A stretch of DNA of 64,000 nt, taken from positions 806,001-870,000 of the forward strand of contig CAWGKQ010000008.1 in assembly GCA_963823245.1 (NCBI GenBank), written 5' to 3'. The notes beneath the pieces were generated by a model. The model did not search any database. It was not told the DNA's origin and worked only from the letters and a program-made list of their open reading frames with translations. This DNA is from JAWVFM01 sp963823245 (GTDB lineage: Bacteria; Actinomycetota; Thermoleophilia; Solirubrobacterales; 70-9). This document shows positions 1-8,737 of the stretch, one piece after another; position 1 is the stretch's first letter, and each line of letters begins with the position of its first letter. Made by a program: the position numbers and the translations under genes.

Positions 1-548
1 TGCCAGGCCTCGAGGTCGACGTCCGGGGGCGGCGTCGGCGCGATCGTCGGCCCGTCCGGCGGGATGCGCACCCCCGCGACGTCACCGACGAACGCGTCGC
101 CGGTGACCCGGTCGAAGTAGGCGACGTGGTGGCTTGCGTGCCCGGGCGTGTAGACCACGTCGAGGGCCGCAACCCGCTCGCCTCCCGTCACCGCCGTGAT
201 CCGCTCCTCCGGGACCGGCGCCACCTCACCCCAGAGTCGCTCCATGTCATCGCCGTAGAGGCGCTCGGCGCTTCGCAGCAGCTTCGAGGGGTCGACGAGG
301 TGCGGCGCGCCGACCTCGTGCACATAGACGCGGAGCCGGGGAAACCGCCGGGCGAGGACGCCGCTGGCCCCTGCGTGGTCGAGATGGATATGGGTCAGGA
401 GCAGCGCCCGGGGCTCCGCTTCGAGCCCGTCGAGAAGCGTCTCGACGCAGGAGGCCGGGCCGGGATCGACGATGAGGCCCCCGGCGAGCTCGTGCGCCGC
501 GATCACGCGGTCGTTGCCAAGATGCAGGAGGTCGATGAGACGCGTCAC
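1..548 (-). CDS. MBL-fold metallo-hydrolase (3' end outside window)
   Basis: The minus-strand product, read from GTG at 548, carries the metal-binding motif THIHLDHAG near residue 60 and a later TPGHASHH segment. Both are typical of the metallo-beta-lactamase fold (glyoxalase II and lactonase-like hydrolases that bind two metal ions). About 182 residues are visible and the C-terminus runs off the window. The GTG start overlaps by 14 bp the ATG of the divergent lipoprotein gene, so the two promoters must lie inside each other's coding region or one start is slightly wrong. The substrate cannot be named; small acyl-thioester or lactone hydrolysis is the usual activity. Confidence 0.8.
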   Translation of the reverse strand, partial: MTRLIDLLHLGNDRVIAAHELAGGLIVDPGPASCVETLLDGLEAEPRALLLTHIHLDHAGASGVLARRFPRLRVYVHEVGAPHLVDPSKLLRSAERLYGDDMERLWGEVAPVPEERITAVTGGERVAALDVVYTPGHASHHVAYFDRVTGDAFVGDVAGVRIPPDGPTIAPTPPPDVDLEAW

Positions 549-927
549 GAAGGCAAACCTACCCGCGGTGGCCCTCCTCCTCGCATGCGCGCTCGCCGGC
601 TGCGGCGGCGGCAGCTCGTCGACGAGCCCCACGGCCTCGGGCAACCTCGAAGCGCGCCTCAGTCCCCTGTTCGGATCGGTCCAGCGCGATACGGCCACTT
701 CGGTCGTCGTGCACGCCGACGGCGCGCGCTATCTGGTGAAGCAGTACGAGTCGCCGTCGACGGCTACGGCGGTCCTGGCCCACATCAAGGCGCTGCAGAA
801 GCTGACGCACAAGCCCGTGCTGATAGCCACCAAGGGCTCGTACGGCGTCTACGCCACCACCGGCGGCACCGCTCCGTTCACGCCGGCGCAACGCCGCGAC
901 TTCCACCGGCTCACCGACGCGCTCTGA
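535..927 (+). CDS. Putative small lipoprotein
   Basis: This 130-residue product begins with a charged n-region and a hydrophobic stretch ending in the lipobox LAGC, followed by a Gly/Ser-rich linker, so it should be a lipid-anchored exported protein. The ATG at 535 is chosen because it leaves a signal peptide of normal length; an earlier in-frame ATG would add 21 basic residues inside the hydrolase gene. The remaining 90 residues match no family that I recognise. It lies 15 bp upstream of the ethylmalonyl-CoA mutase gene, but a separate -10 box for that gene sits in the gap. Confidence 0.65.
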   Translation: MRRVTKANLPAVALLLACALAGCGGGSSSTSPTASGNLEARLSPLFGSVQRDTATSVVVHADGARYLVKQYESPSTATAVLAHIKALQKLTHKPVLIATKGSYGVYATTGGTAPFTPAQRRDFHRLTDAL

Positions 928-930
928 ACC

Positions 931-936
931 TACAAT
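931..936 (+). promoter_or_regulatory. -10 box of a probably leaderless ecm transcript
   Basis: TACAAT lies seven bases upstream of the GTG start of the mutase gene, the spacing expected when the first base of the start codon is also the transcription start. There is no Shine-Dalgarno sequence before the GTG. Leaderless transcripts are common in actinobacteria. Inference from spacing only. Confidence 0.5.
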
Positions 937-942
937 CAACCC

Positions 943-2955
943 GTGAGCGATTACCGCCTCGCCGAGCCGGATCGCCCCTGGGTCATGCGCACGTATGCGG
1001 GGCATTCCGACGCCCGCCGCTCGAACGAGCTCTACCGGCGCAACCTCGCCAAGGGGCAGACGGGCCTTTCGGTCGCCTTCGACCTGCCGACCCAGACCGG
1101 CTACGACCCCAATCACCCCCTCGCCAAGGGCGAGGTCGGGAAGGTGGGTGTCTCGGTCGTCCACAAGGGCGACATGCACGCGCTGTTCGACGGCATCCCG
1201 CTCGACGAGATGAACACGTCGATGACCATCAACGCGACGGCCGCCTGGCTCCTGGGCCTCTACGCGACGGTCGCCGAGGAGAACGGGGTCGAGCGAGCCA
1301 AGCTCAAGGGAACGACCCAGAACGACATCATCAAGGAATACCTCTCCCGCGGCACCTACGCGTTCCCGCCCGGGCCGTCGCTGCGCCTCATCGCCGACAC
1401 AGTCGCCTTCGCGGTCAACGAGATCCCGAGCTGGAACCCCACCAACGTCTGCAGCTACCACCTCCAGGAGGCTGGAGCGACCCCGGTTCAGGAGATCGCC
1501 TACGCGCTGTCCACTGCGATCGCGGTCCTCGACGAGGTGAAGGCGCGGGGGCAGGTGTCGGAGGCCGACTTCCCCAAGGTCTTCGGGCGCATCTCCTTCT
1601 TCGTCAACGCGGGCGTCCGCTTCATCGAGGAGCACGCGAAGCTCCGGGCGATGGCCGAGATCTGGGAGTCACTCGGCCGCGAGCGCTACGGCGTCACCGA
1701 CCCCAAGCTCCTGCGGATGCGCTACGGCGTGCAGGTCAACTCGCTCGGGCTCACCGAGTCCCAGCCCGAGAACAACGTGCCGCGGATCGCGCTCGAGGCG
1801 CTCGCCGTGACCATGGGGCGCAACGCCCGCGCCCGCGCCGTCCAGCTTCCCGCATGGAACGAGGCCCTCGGCCTCCCCCGCCCGTGGGACCAGCAGTGGA
1901 GCCTGCGGATCCAGCAGATCCTCGCCTTCGAGACCGACATCCTCGACTACCCGGACATCTTCGAGGGGTCGAAGGTGATGGACGGCCTGGTCGCCGAGCT
2001 CGTCGAGGGGGCGCGCGAGGAGATGAAGGCGGTCGCCGAGCGGGGCGGAAGCGCCGAGGAGGACGCCGTCCGCTACATGAAGGACGAGCTGGTCGCCTCT
2101 CATCGCGAGCGAATGAAGCGGATCGAGTCGGGCGAGCTCAAGGTGATCGGGCAGAACTCGTTCACCGAGAGCGAGGACTCCCCCCTCACGGCGGGCGCCG
2201 ACGGAGGCATCCTGACGCCCGACCCCGAGGTCGAGCGCGAATGCCGCGAGGCGCTCGAGCGGTGGAAGGCCGAGCGCGACCAGGACGCCGTCGACCGCGC
2301 CCTCACGGAGCTGGCCGCGGCAGCGCGCGATGAGAGCGCGAACATCATGCCGGCGACGATCGCCGCCGCGAAGGCAGGTGCGACGACCGGGGAATGGGCC
2401 GGGGTGCTTCGCGAGGAGTTCGGCGACTATCGGGCGCCGACGGGCGTTGGCGCGGCCACCGCGAGCGGCGACGGCGAGCTCGTGGCGGCGGCCCGCGCGA
2501 AGGTGGAGGAGGCCGCGGCCGAGATCGGCCACCGGATCCGGATCCTCGTCGCCAAGCCCGGCCTCGACGGCCACTCCAACGGCGCCGAGCAGATCGCCGT
2601 GCGAGCACGCGACGTCGGGATGGAGGTCGTCTACCAGGGGATCCGGCTCACGCCCGAGCAGATCGCCGCCTCCGCGGCGCAGGAGGACGTGGACGTCGTG
2701 GGGCTCTCGATCCTGTCGGGCTCGCATCGCGAGCTCGTGCCCGAGACGGTCCGGCTCCTTCGCGAGGCGGGTGTCGACGCACCGGTGATCGTCGGCGGCA
2801 TCATCCCCGCCGGCGACACCGGGTTCCTGAGCGACGCCGGGGTCGCCCGCGTCTACACGCCGAAGGACTTCGAGCTCAACCGGATCATGAGCGAGATCGC
2901 CGAGCTCGTCGCGGCGCGCGCCTCCGAGCCCGCGACCGCCGGCTCGGCGGCGTAG
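943..2955 (+). CDS. ecm: Ethylmalonyl-CoA mutase (MeaA/Ecm family)
   Basis: This is a single-chain, B12-dependent acyl-CoA mutase of 670 residues. The N-terminal TIM barrel (about 1-500) includes YAGHS, FDLPTQTGYD and NTSMTIN. The last 125 residues form the cobalamin domain with the DGHSNG motif, whose His (about 544) is the lower cobalt ligand. The barrel motifs and the length match ethylmalonyl-CoA mutase (MeaA of Streptomyces and methylotrophs) rather than methylmalonyl-CoA mutase, which has FDLATHRGYD. The enzyme would convert ethylmalonyl-CoA to methylsuccinyl-CoA. The gene is intact. Other candidate genes of the same pathway lie at 8738, 10096 and 15612; crotonyl-CoA carboxylase/reductase is not in the window. 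Confidence 0.88.
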   Translation: MSDYRLAEPDRPWVMRTYAGHSDARRSNELYRRNLAKGQTGLSVAFDLPTQTGYDPNHPLAKGEVGKVGVSVVHKGDMHALFDGIPLDEMNTSMTINATAAWLLGLYATVAEENGVERAKLKGTTQNDIIKEYLSRGTYAFPPGPSLRLIADTVAFAVNEIPSWNPTNVCSYHLQEAGATPVQEIAYALSTAIAVLDEVKARGQVSEADFPKVFGRISFFVNAGVRFIEEHAKLRAMAEIWESLGRERYGVTDPKLLRMRYGVQVNSLGLTESQPENNVPRIALEALAVTMGRNARARAVQLPAWNEALGLPRPWDQQWSLRIQQILAFETDILDYPDIFEGSKVMDGLVAELVEGAREEMKAVAERGGSAEEDAVRYMKDELVASHRERMKRIESGELKVIGQNSFTESEDSPLTAGADGGILTPDPEVERECREALERWKAERDQDAVDRALTELAAAARDESANIMPATIAAAKAGATTGEWAGVLREEFGDYRAPTGVGAATASGDGELVAAARAKVEEAAAEIGHRIRILVAKPGLDGHSNGAEQIAVRARDVGMEVVYQGIRLTPEQIAASAAQEDVDVVGLSILSGSHRELVPETVRLLREAGVDAPVIVGGIIPAGDTGFLSDAGVARVYTPKDFELNRIMSEIAELVAARASEPATAGSAA

Positions 2956-2963
2956 GCGCCCTC

Positions 2964-4463
2964 ATCGCGGCCGATTACGACACCGCGATCGTCGGGGCCG
3001 GGTTCTCGGGGATCGGCGCCGCGATCCTCCTCGACAAGGCCGGGCTTCACGACTTCACCCTGCTCGAGGCCGGCGACGGAATCGGAGGCGCCTGGCACTG
3101 GAACACCTATCCGGGGGTGGCCGTCGACATTCCCTCGTTCAGCTACCAGTTCTCGTTCGAGAAGCGCCCGGACTGGTCGCGGGTCTACGCGCCCGGGGAC
3201 GAGCTCAAGGCCTACGCGGAGCACTGCGTCGAGGCCTACGCGCTGCGGTCGCGAATCAGGCTCAACACGAAGGTGGTGGCCGCGACGTTCAACGACGCCG
3301 AGCACCTCTGGCGGCTCGAGACCGAGAGCGGCGAGTCGATCACGGCGAGGTTCGTGATCGGCGCAACCGGGGTCTTCAGCGAACCAAAGCCGCCCGACGT
3401 GCCCGGCCTCGCGGACTTCGACGGCCCCGTCATGCACACCTCGCGATGGGACCATGGCGAGGACCTTCGCGGCAGGCGCGTCGGCGTGATCGGCACCGGC
3501 GCGTCGGCCGTCCAGGTCGTCCCGGCGATCGCTCCGCTCGTCGAGCACCTGACCGTCTTCCAGCGCACGCCGATCTGGTGCCTGCCGAAGCCCGACGGGC
3601 CGCTGTCGTCACGGCTGCGATGGGCGCTCCGTCGCGTGCCCGGCACCCAGCAGCTCGCGCGCGCGGCCAGCGAGATGTTCGTCGAGCTCACGTTTCCGCT
3701 GCCGGCCCACTTCGACGGGATCGTGCCGCTCGCCAAGCGCGGTGAGGCGACCGGGCGGAAGCACCTGCGCGAGCAGGTTCGCAACCCCGAGCTGCGGGAG
3801 AAGCTGACGCCCCGCTACAGCCTCGGCTGCAAGCGCCCCGGCTTCTCGAACGAGTACCTGGCGACGTTCAACCGCGACAACGTCACGCTCGAGACGACGC
3901 CGATCGCCACCGTCACGGCCGACGGCGTCCGCACGGACGGCACCGACCACAGGCTGGACCTGCTCGTCCTCGCCACTGGGTTCAAGGTCTTCGACGAGGG
4001 GAACATGCCGCCCTACCCGGTCCGGGGAAGCGGCGGCGTCGACCTTTCGGAGTGGTGGGACCGCAACCGCTTCCAGGCCTACCAGGGGGTCACCGTGCCG
4101 GGGTTCCCGAACCTCTTCTCGATCCTCGGCCCCTACGCCTTCAACGGCTCGTCGTACTTCAACCTGATCGAGCACCAGATGCGCCACATCGTCCGTGTCC
4201 TCCGGCGCGCGCGCCACGACGCCGCAACCCGGGTCGAGGTGAGGCGCGAGGCGAACGACCGCTACTGGCGCTCGATGCTCGCCCGCCGCCACAACCAGGT
4301 CTTCTTCCGCGGATCGTGCGCGAACGCCAACAGCTACTACTTCGACCGCCACGGCGACGTGCCCTTCCGGGCCAGCCCGACGCTCGAGGTCGCCTGGCGC
4401 CAGCGCACCTTCGATCTCGACGATTATCGGTTCGAGCGCCTCGCGGGCGCCGCCATCGCTTGA
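2964..4463 (+). CDS. Flavin-containing monooxygenase / Baeyer-Villiger type
   Basis: The product of about 500 residues starts with an FAD Rossmann motif (GAGFSGIG) and has a second nucleotide-binding motif (GTGASAVQ) near residue 180 and an ATGFK segment. This is the layout of class B flavoprotein monooxygenases such as the cyclohexanone monooxygenase family, which use NADPH and O2. It follows ecm by a few bases. No ATG, GTG or TTG is present in frame between the ecm stop and the FAD motif, so the start given (an ATC codon) is only a marker; a sequence error or a rare start is likely. Its TTGA stop region overlaps the next start. Substrate unknown. Confidence 0.8.
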   Translation: MAADYDTAIVGAGFSGIGAAILLDKAGLHDFTLLEAGDGIGGAWHWNTYPGVAVDIPSFSYQFSFEKRPDWSRVYAPGDELKAYAEHCVEAYALRSRIRLNTKVVAATFNDAEHLWRLETESGESITARFVIGATGVFSEPKPPDVPGLADFDGPVMHTSRWDHGEDLRGRRVGVIGTGASAVQVVPAIAPLVEHLTVFQRTPIWCLPKPDGPLSSRLRWALRRVPGTQQLARAASEMFVELTFPLPAHFDGIVPLAKRGEATGRKHLREQVRNPELREKLTPRYSLGCKRPGFSNEYLATFNRDNVTLETTPIATVTADGVRTDGTDHRLDLLVLATGFKVFDEGNMPPYPVRGSGGVDLSEWWDRNRFQAYQGVTVPGFPNLFSILGPYAFNGSSYFNLIEHQMRHIVRVLRRARHDAATRVEVRREANDRYWRSMLARRHNQVFFRGSCANANSYYFDRHGDVPFRASPTLEVAWRQRTFDLDDYRFERLAGAAIA

Positions 4464-5017
4464 GCCCGCCGATCGAGTTCCCGGTCGAGGGGATCTCGGA
4501 CGGCGAGGTCCGTTTGCGACTGCTGGCGGAGGCCGACCTCGACTCGCTCGTCGAGTTGGTCCAGGACCCGGACATCCCGCGCTGGACCCGCATCCCCCAC
4601 GACTACGGCACGGCGGACGCCGGCGAGTGGCTAACCCGCCAGGCCCGAGGGCGCGAAGACGGAAGCCTCCTCGCCCTGATGGTCGTCGACTCGGATGACC
4701 GGATACTCGGCTCGTGCGGGATCGTCGAGGTCGACTGGACGGAGGGCCGCGCCGAGCTTGGCTACTGGCTCGCCCGGGACGCGCGCGGGCGAGGGGTGAT
4801 CACGCGAGCGATCCGACTCCTGTCGCGCTGGATCTTCCAGGCGCTTCCGATCGAGCGCATCCAGCTCGGCATCGAACCCGAGAACGCGCCCTCGCGCGCC
4901 GTGGCGGAACGGGCCGGATTCACCTTCGAGGGCGTGCTCCGGTCCTGGTTCGTGAACAAAGGGGTGCGCCGCGACGCGGCGATGTACTCCTTGATTCGGG
5001 GGGAGCTACCCTCGTAG
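4460..5017 (+). CDS. RimJ/RimL-type GNAT acetyltransferase
   Basis: This 185-residue protein has the acetyl-CoA-binding signature RGRGVITRAI about residue 112 and the ERAGFTFEG segment typical of RimJ/RimL N-acetyltransferases, which acetylate protein N-termini or small amines. A TTG start at 4460 overlaps the monooxygenase stop (TTGA), implying translational coupling. The real acceptor is unknown. Confidence 0.82.
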   Translation: MSPPIEFPVEGISDGEVRLRLLAEADLDSLVELVQDPDIPRWTRIPHDYGTADAGEWLTRQARGREDGSLLALMVVDSDDRILGSCGIVEVDWTEGRAELGYWLARDARGRGVITRAIRLLSRWIFQALPIERIQLGIEPENAPSRAVAERAGFTFEGVLRSWFVNKGVRRDAAMYSLIRGELPS

Positions 5018-5019
5018 GC

Positions 5020-5589
5020 GTGAACGAGGGGCTCGAGAACGGCCGCTCGGCCTGGCTTCGCTGCTACCGCTGCTGGTCCACCCGCCTTGAGGCTCAGGTC
5101 CACTACGACGCCATCCTCAAGGTCGACCCCGACTCGGGCGAGGCGGGCGACCGCGTCGAGGAGATTCAGGAGGCCGTGGTGCAGTGCCTTGACTGCATGC
5201 ACGACCAGCCGCACCTGACGATCGAGGACGGCCGGGTGGTGCCCATGAACGAGCGCTGGGAGCGAATGGTGGCCGGCACGCCGTGGGTTGCCTCGTGCAC
5301 GGTGATGATCGACCAGGACATGGTCGAGACCTGCTCCGGCCCCGAGGCAGCCGACAGCCTGACGTACGGCTCCTTCGGCGACTCCGGCACTCGCGAGTTC
5401 TTCACCCACGTGAGGTTCCACAAGCACATCGAGGAGCAGATCGTCGTTCACCTGCTGGTGGAGCTCTACGCCCGCTCCGGCGAGGAGGCCACCGAGGTCC
5501 TCGAGGAGGCCTCCCGCGGCACGCTCGAGATCACCTCGTTGGCGGAGGAGTCGCGCCCGCCCGCCCACGCCGCGGACGAGGCGCACTAA
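5020..5589 (+). CDS. Hypothetical protein with two CxxC pairs
   Basis: This 189-residue protein starts at a GTG two bases after the acetyltransferase stop. It contains CYRCW near residue 16 and CLDCMHD near residue 57, which could form a zinc-ribbon-like metal site. The rest is acidic, and the region around residue 130-170 looks helical (EEQIVVHLLVELYARSG). I do not recognise the family. Being wedged between an acetyltransferase and an F420-type oxidoreductase on the same strand suggests one transcription unit, but no pathway can be read from it. Confidence 0.6.
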   Translation: MNEGLENGRSAWLRCYRCWSTRLEAQVHYDAILKVDPDSGEAGDRVEEIQEAVVQCLDCMHDQPHLTIEDGRVVPMNERWERMVAGTPWVASCTVMIDQDMVETCSGPEAADSLTYGSFGDSGTREFFTHVRFHKHIEEQIVVHLLVELYARSGEEATEVLEEASRGTLEITSLAEESRPPAHAADEAH

Positions 5590-5612
5590 ACGCGTCTGAT
5601 AGACACCGGGCC

Positions 5613-6590
5613 GTGGCCGGCATCGGAACCTTCATCTCCCCGGGCGGCTCGCTGGAGAAGGGGATCGAACGCGCCCGGCTCGCCGACAGCCTCGGCTTCG
5701 AGTCCGTCTACACGACGCAGATCGCCGGTCGGGACGCGTTCATCGTCCTGACCGCATTCGCGCAGGCGACCGAGCGCCTGCGCGTCGGCACCGGGGTGGC
5801 TCCGATCTTCGCCCGCACGCCGGTCGCAATGGCGCAGGTCGCGGCGACGCTCGACGAGCTCTCCGGGGGGCGGATGGTCCTCGGACTCGGCGTCTCTCAC
5901 CGGGTGACCGTCGAGAACTGGTTCGGGGCGGAGATCTCGAAGCCGGTGACGCAGATGCGCGAGTACGTCGCCGCCGTGCGGGCGATTCTCCGCGGCGAGC
6001 CGCCGCCGGAGGGCGAGTTCTTCAGCACCCACTTCCAGTTCATGGGCTACCCGCCGCGTCCCGAGCTGCCGCTCTACGTGGCCGCCCTCTCGCCGAACAT
6101 GCTCCGGCTCGCCGGCGAAATCGGCGACGGGGTGATGCTCTGGCTCTGCGCCCCCGACTACATCCGCGACACGGTCATCCCGGCCGTGCGCGAGGGGCGC
6201 GAGCGAGCCGGAAAGTCGCTCGACGGCTTCGACGTCGTCGCGGCGGTCCCGTCGGGTCTCACCGACGACCGAGGGGCCGCGCTCGCCGCCATGCGAGGCG
6301 AGCTCGTCACCTACTGCTCGCTCCCCTTCTACCGCACCATGCTCGAGGCTTCCGGGTTCAGCGACGAGATCGCCGCCTTCGACGAGGGGATGGCGGCCGG
6401 CGACGTCGAGGCGGCGAAAGGCGGCATCTCGGAGCGGATGCTCGACGCGCTGGCCGGCATCGGCGACGGTGACGCCGTGCGAGCGGCGGTCAAGCGATAC
6501 CGCGAAGCGGGTGCCATCTCCCCCTGCGTGGGCGGGGTGCCCGGAACGGACTTCGACGCGACCCTCGAGGCCGCCGCCGAGCTTCTCTAG
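5613..6590 (+). CDS. LLM-class F420-dependent oxidoreductase
   Basis: The 325-residue product is a TIM-barrel protein of the luciferase-like monooxygenase family. Visible features are the N-terminal GIGTFI strand, VGTGVAPIFARTPVAMAQ and LDELSGGRMVLGLG, the pattern found in F420-dependent enzymes of actinobacteria (for example mer/MSMEG-type oxidoreductases). It would use reduced F420 or FMN to act on an unknown substrate. It starts at GTG 5613, 24 bp after the preceding gene, and overlaps the 3' end of the opposite gene by 4 bp. Reading frame intact. Confidence 0.82.
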   Translation: MAGIGTFISPGGSLEKGIERARLADSLGFESVYTTQIAGRDAFIVLTAFAQATERLRVGTGVAPIFARTPVAMAQVAATLDELSGGRMVLGLGVSHRVTVENWFGAEISKPVTQMREYVAAVRAILRGEPPPEGEFFSTHFQFMGYPPRPELPLYVAALSPNMLRLAGEIGDGVMLWLCAPDYIRDTVIPAVREGRERAGKSLDGFDVVAAVPSGLTDDRGAALAAMRGELVTYCSLPFYRTMLEASGFSDEIAAFDEGMAAGDVEAAKGGISERMLDALAGIGDGDAVRAAVKRYREAGAISPCVGGVPGTDFDATLEAAAELL

Positions 6591-6841
6591 ATCGGCCCGC
6601 CGCCGAGCGGCGGGATGTTGCGCACATTCGCGTCACGCGGAGCGTCCGCGTCTGGACGAGGGCGCGCCTCGGTCGCCGAGCCCTGCGCGCCGGGCGCGGG
6701 CTTGATGTCGGCCTTGGCGACCACCCAGCCGTCGTCGCGCTGGAAGACGAACCAGCTGACGTCGGGGTTCTCGGCCGCGAGCTTGTCGCGGATCGCGTCC
6801 GCCTCCTCGCGGGTCGAGTGCTGGGAGCCGAGCCGGGCCAT
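6587..6841 (-). CDS. Small conserved hypothetical protein
   Basis: This 84-residue soluble protein starts MARLGSQHSTREEADAIRDK. The first 50 residues look like a compact alpha/beta unit (DVSWFVFQRDDGWVVAKADI), followed by a Pro/Ala-rich tail. Short proteins of this shape, in which a sequence-variable tail follows an SPOR-like fold, are common in actinobacteria, but I cannot assign a function. The gene is convergent with the LLM oxidoreductase, with a 4-bp overlap of stops. Confidence 0.6.
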   Translation of the reverse strand: MARLGSQHSTREEADAIRDKLAAENPDVSWFVFQRDDGWVVAKADIKPAPGAQGSATEARPRPDADAPRDANVRNIPPLGGGPI

Positions 6842-6866
6842 CGCCGAAATCCTACGCCCACCCCGT

Positions 6867-6912
6867 CGAGCGTCCCGCAACCCCGCCCATAGCCCCGGGC
6901 GAGGGACGTTCG
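6867..6912. repeat. 46-bp palindromic element, copy A
   Basis: Ends are CGAGCGTCCC and GGGACGTTCG. On the reverse strand the copy matches copy B2 at 38 of 46 positions, including the central GGGGCT. It lies 48 bp after the stop of the minus-strand glycosidase gene. Confidence 0.8.
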
Positions 6913-6960
6913 CGCCGTGGTCTGGGGCGGCGCCTAGCCTGCTTCGGCGCTCGACGCGAA

Positions 6961-8101
6961 TCATCGGTGGGCCAGGCGCGCCACCAGCCGGCGATAGACG
7001 TCGAAGGCCGGCTTGGGCGTGTAGTCGTCGCGGAGAAGGCCGAAATGGCGCTGGAAGTCCGGATCGCTCGTCAGGTGGTCGCGCAGGTCGAACCATCGGT
7101 AGTCGCTGACGTTGTAGGTCCCGCGGAACCGGTTCACCGCGCCGACCATCTCCCGCATGGCGTCGACCTGCGTGGCCTCCGAGCGACCCACCCCGGTCGG
7201 GTAGCCGTTCTCCTCCACGCGCATCGGGACGCGGGCACCGAGCCCGGCGATCGGCATGAAGCACTCCCGCAGCACGCTCATCGCGTTGACCATCCCGTCG
7301 CGGTAGCCGCCGGGCAGCGGCTCCGCGGGCGGGAAGAACGTGCCGGGGTAGGCGTCGAGCCCGACCCAGTCGACGGACCGGACGAATCGCGGCCCACCGT
7401 GGTCGCGAAGGTAGGTCCAGAACGCGTTCTCGCTCGCCGGGTCGTTTCGGTAGGCCCAGTTGAACCCGATCCGAAGCTGCCGGTAGCCGCGCCGCCGGGC
7501 CACGTCGTGCGCGACTTCGACGCCGCGTATCAGGGCGTCCTTCGCTCCCGCGAAGGCCGCGTCGGAGGCGTCTGGCACGAAGGGAAGGAAGTTCACCTCG
7601 TTCGTCACCTGAATCGCGACGACGAGCGGGTTGCGGCCGAACCGGCGGACCACGTGCTGCACGAAGTGGGCCCAGCGGGCGATCCGCCCCTCCTGGCTCG
7701 GACGCGGGTGGTAGCGAAGCTGGAGCTCGACCGGATAGCCGCGGCGCGTATAGCGCCTCGTGAGCTTGGCGAACTCCCTGACACCCGCGGCGCCGTCCGA
7801 CCAGAAGAACCGGTTGAGGCGCAGGTAGAGGGGCCGGCCGGGTCGGACGCAGCTTCGCGAGCGCGGCGAGCGTCCTGCCCGGGTGGTCGGGCGCCGGCGC
7901 GACCGGCGGGCCCAGGGCCCCGGCGACGCCGGCGGGGTTGATGCCGAAGCGAAGGCGCGGCCCGGGCTTCGCGTCGACCTGCGAGGCGCTGGTGTCGCCG
8001 GCGCAGACCGGCGCCGCGGCGATCGATCGCCGAGCGCCTGAGGCGAGTGCGATCGCCGCGATGAGCGCGAGGCCGAGAGCAAGCGTCGTCGCTCGCTTCA
8101 T
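6961..8101 (-). CDS. Exported glycosyl hydrolase-like protein (frame interrupted)
   Basis: The product begins with a signal peptide (MKRATTLALGLALIAAIALASG) and continues as a TIM-barrel glycosidase-like domain of about 330 residues. QVTNEVNF near the middle and VEENGYPTG later look like the acid/base and nucleophile glutamates of clan A glycosidases. The family number and the substrate cannot be given. A single extra base near 7848 splits the gene at the start of the catalytic domain; removing it joins the two frames as LRRPGRPLYLRLN or similar. The gene runs in the same direction as the PckA-like gene, which ends 5 bp upstream of it. Confidence 0.68.
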
Positions 8102-8105
8102 CGAT

Positions 8106-8730
8106 CTACGCGCGGCGGCGCGGCGGCGCAATCGAGTCGCAGATCCCCGTCGCGAGCCCGACCACCGCGTCGAGGCGCGCGGCGCGCTCACGCTGGGCGG
8201 CGGGAACCATCGCCGCGTAGTCGTAGACGCGGTCCGTTCGCGCGTAGAGGAACCGGGGCACGAGCGACGCGTCGCTCATCGATCCCGACCCCGGGGGTCT
8301 CCATCGGGAGCTCGTAGAAGAAGTCGGGATCGGCCTCCCAGTCGACCTCACTCGCCATCGCCGCGTCGAGGACGCGGCCGACGAGCCCGGCGTCGATCTC
8401 CCGCGAGGCTGCTCCCGAGCCGCCCACCCGCCCGGCGGTCAACAGGTAGGCGGGCACGTCACCCTCGGCCAGCGCGTCCGCGAGCGACTGGGCTGCGGAC
8501 GCCTGCTGATCGCCGATCTCAGCGTCGTCCGCGGCCAGGAGCAGCCAGGCGCCGGCCTGCCAGGGGCCGAGTCGCGCCACGGGCGGCAGGATCTCCTCGC
8601 CGCGCGCGAGCACGGCGACGAAGGCGGCCTCGCCGAGTGGGAGCGGGACCTCATCGGGCGAGGCGAGCGGAAGCCCGCCCCGCTCGCGCACGAGAGCCGC
8701 GAAGGGGTGCTCGCCGCCCTCGTCCGCCAC
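8106..8730 (-). CDS. Divergent, truncated ATP-type PEP carboxykinase-like protein
   Basis: Two frames joined near 8287 (an extra C in GAGCGAC) give about 207 residues. The segment ILPPVARLGPWQAGAWLLL resembles the GVLPPVSRLTPEQAMYHFL stretch of PckA, and the following YLLTAGRVGGSG, then PDFFYELP.TPGV, keep the order of the PckA C-terminal half. The nucleotide-binding N-terminal part (P-loop, metal ligands) is missing, and the GxTGGP-type motif is altered to GRVGGSG. So it is probably not a working carboxykinase. It may be a degenerate paralogue or a protein with a new role. The genuine GTP-dependent enzyme is at 18024. The family assignment is from remembered motifs and is moderately sure. 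Confidence 0.5.
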
Positions 8731-8737
8731 GGACGGC

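Noticed and set aside
126..2333. A 735-residue open frame on the plus strand
   Set aside because: It runs across the minus-strand hydrolase, the lipoprotein and the mutase in another frame; the product is Arg/Pro-rich with no motif. High GC creates long empty frames like this.
1669..2727. A 352-residue open frame opposite the mutase gene
   Set aside because: Antisense to an intact, motif-rich gene and of low complexity (Arg, Leu, Val, Asp).
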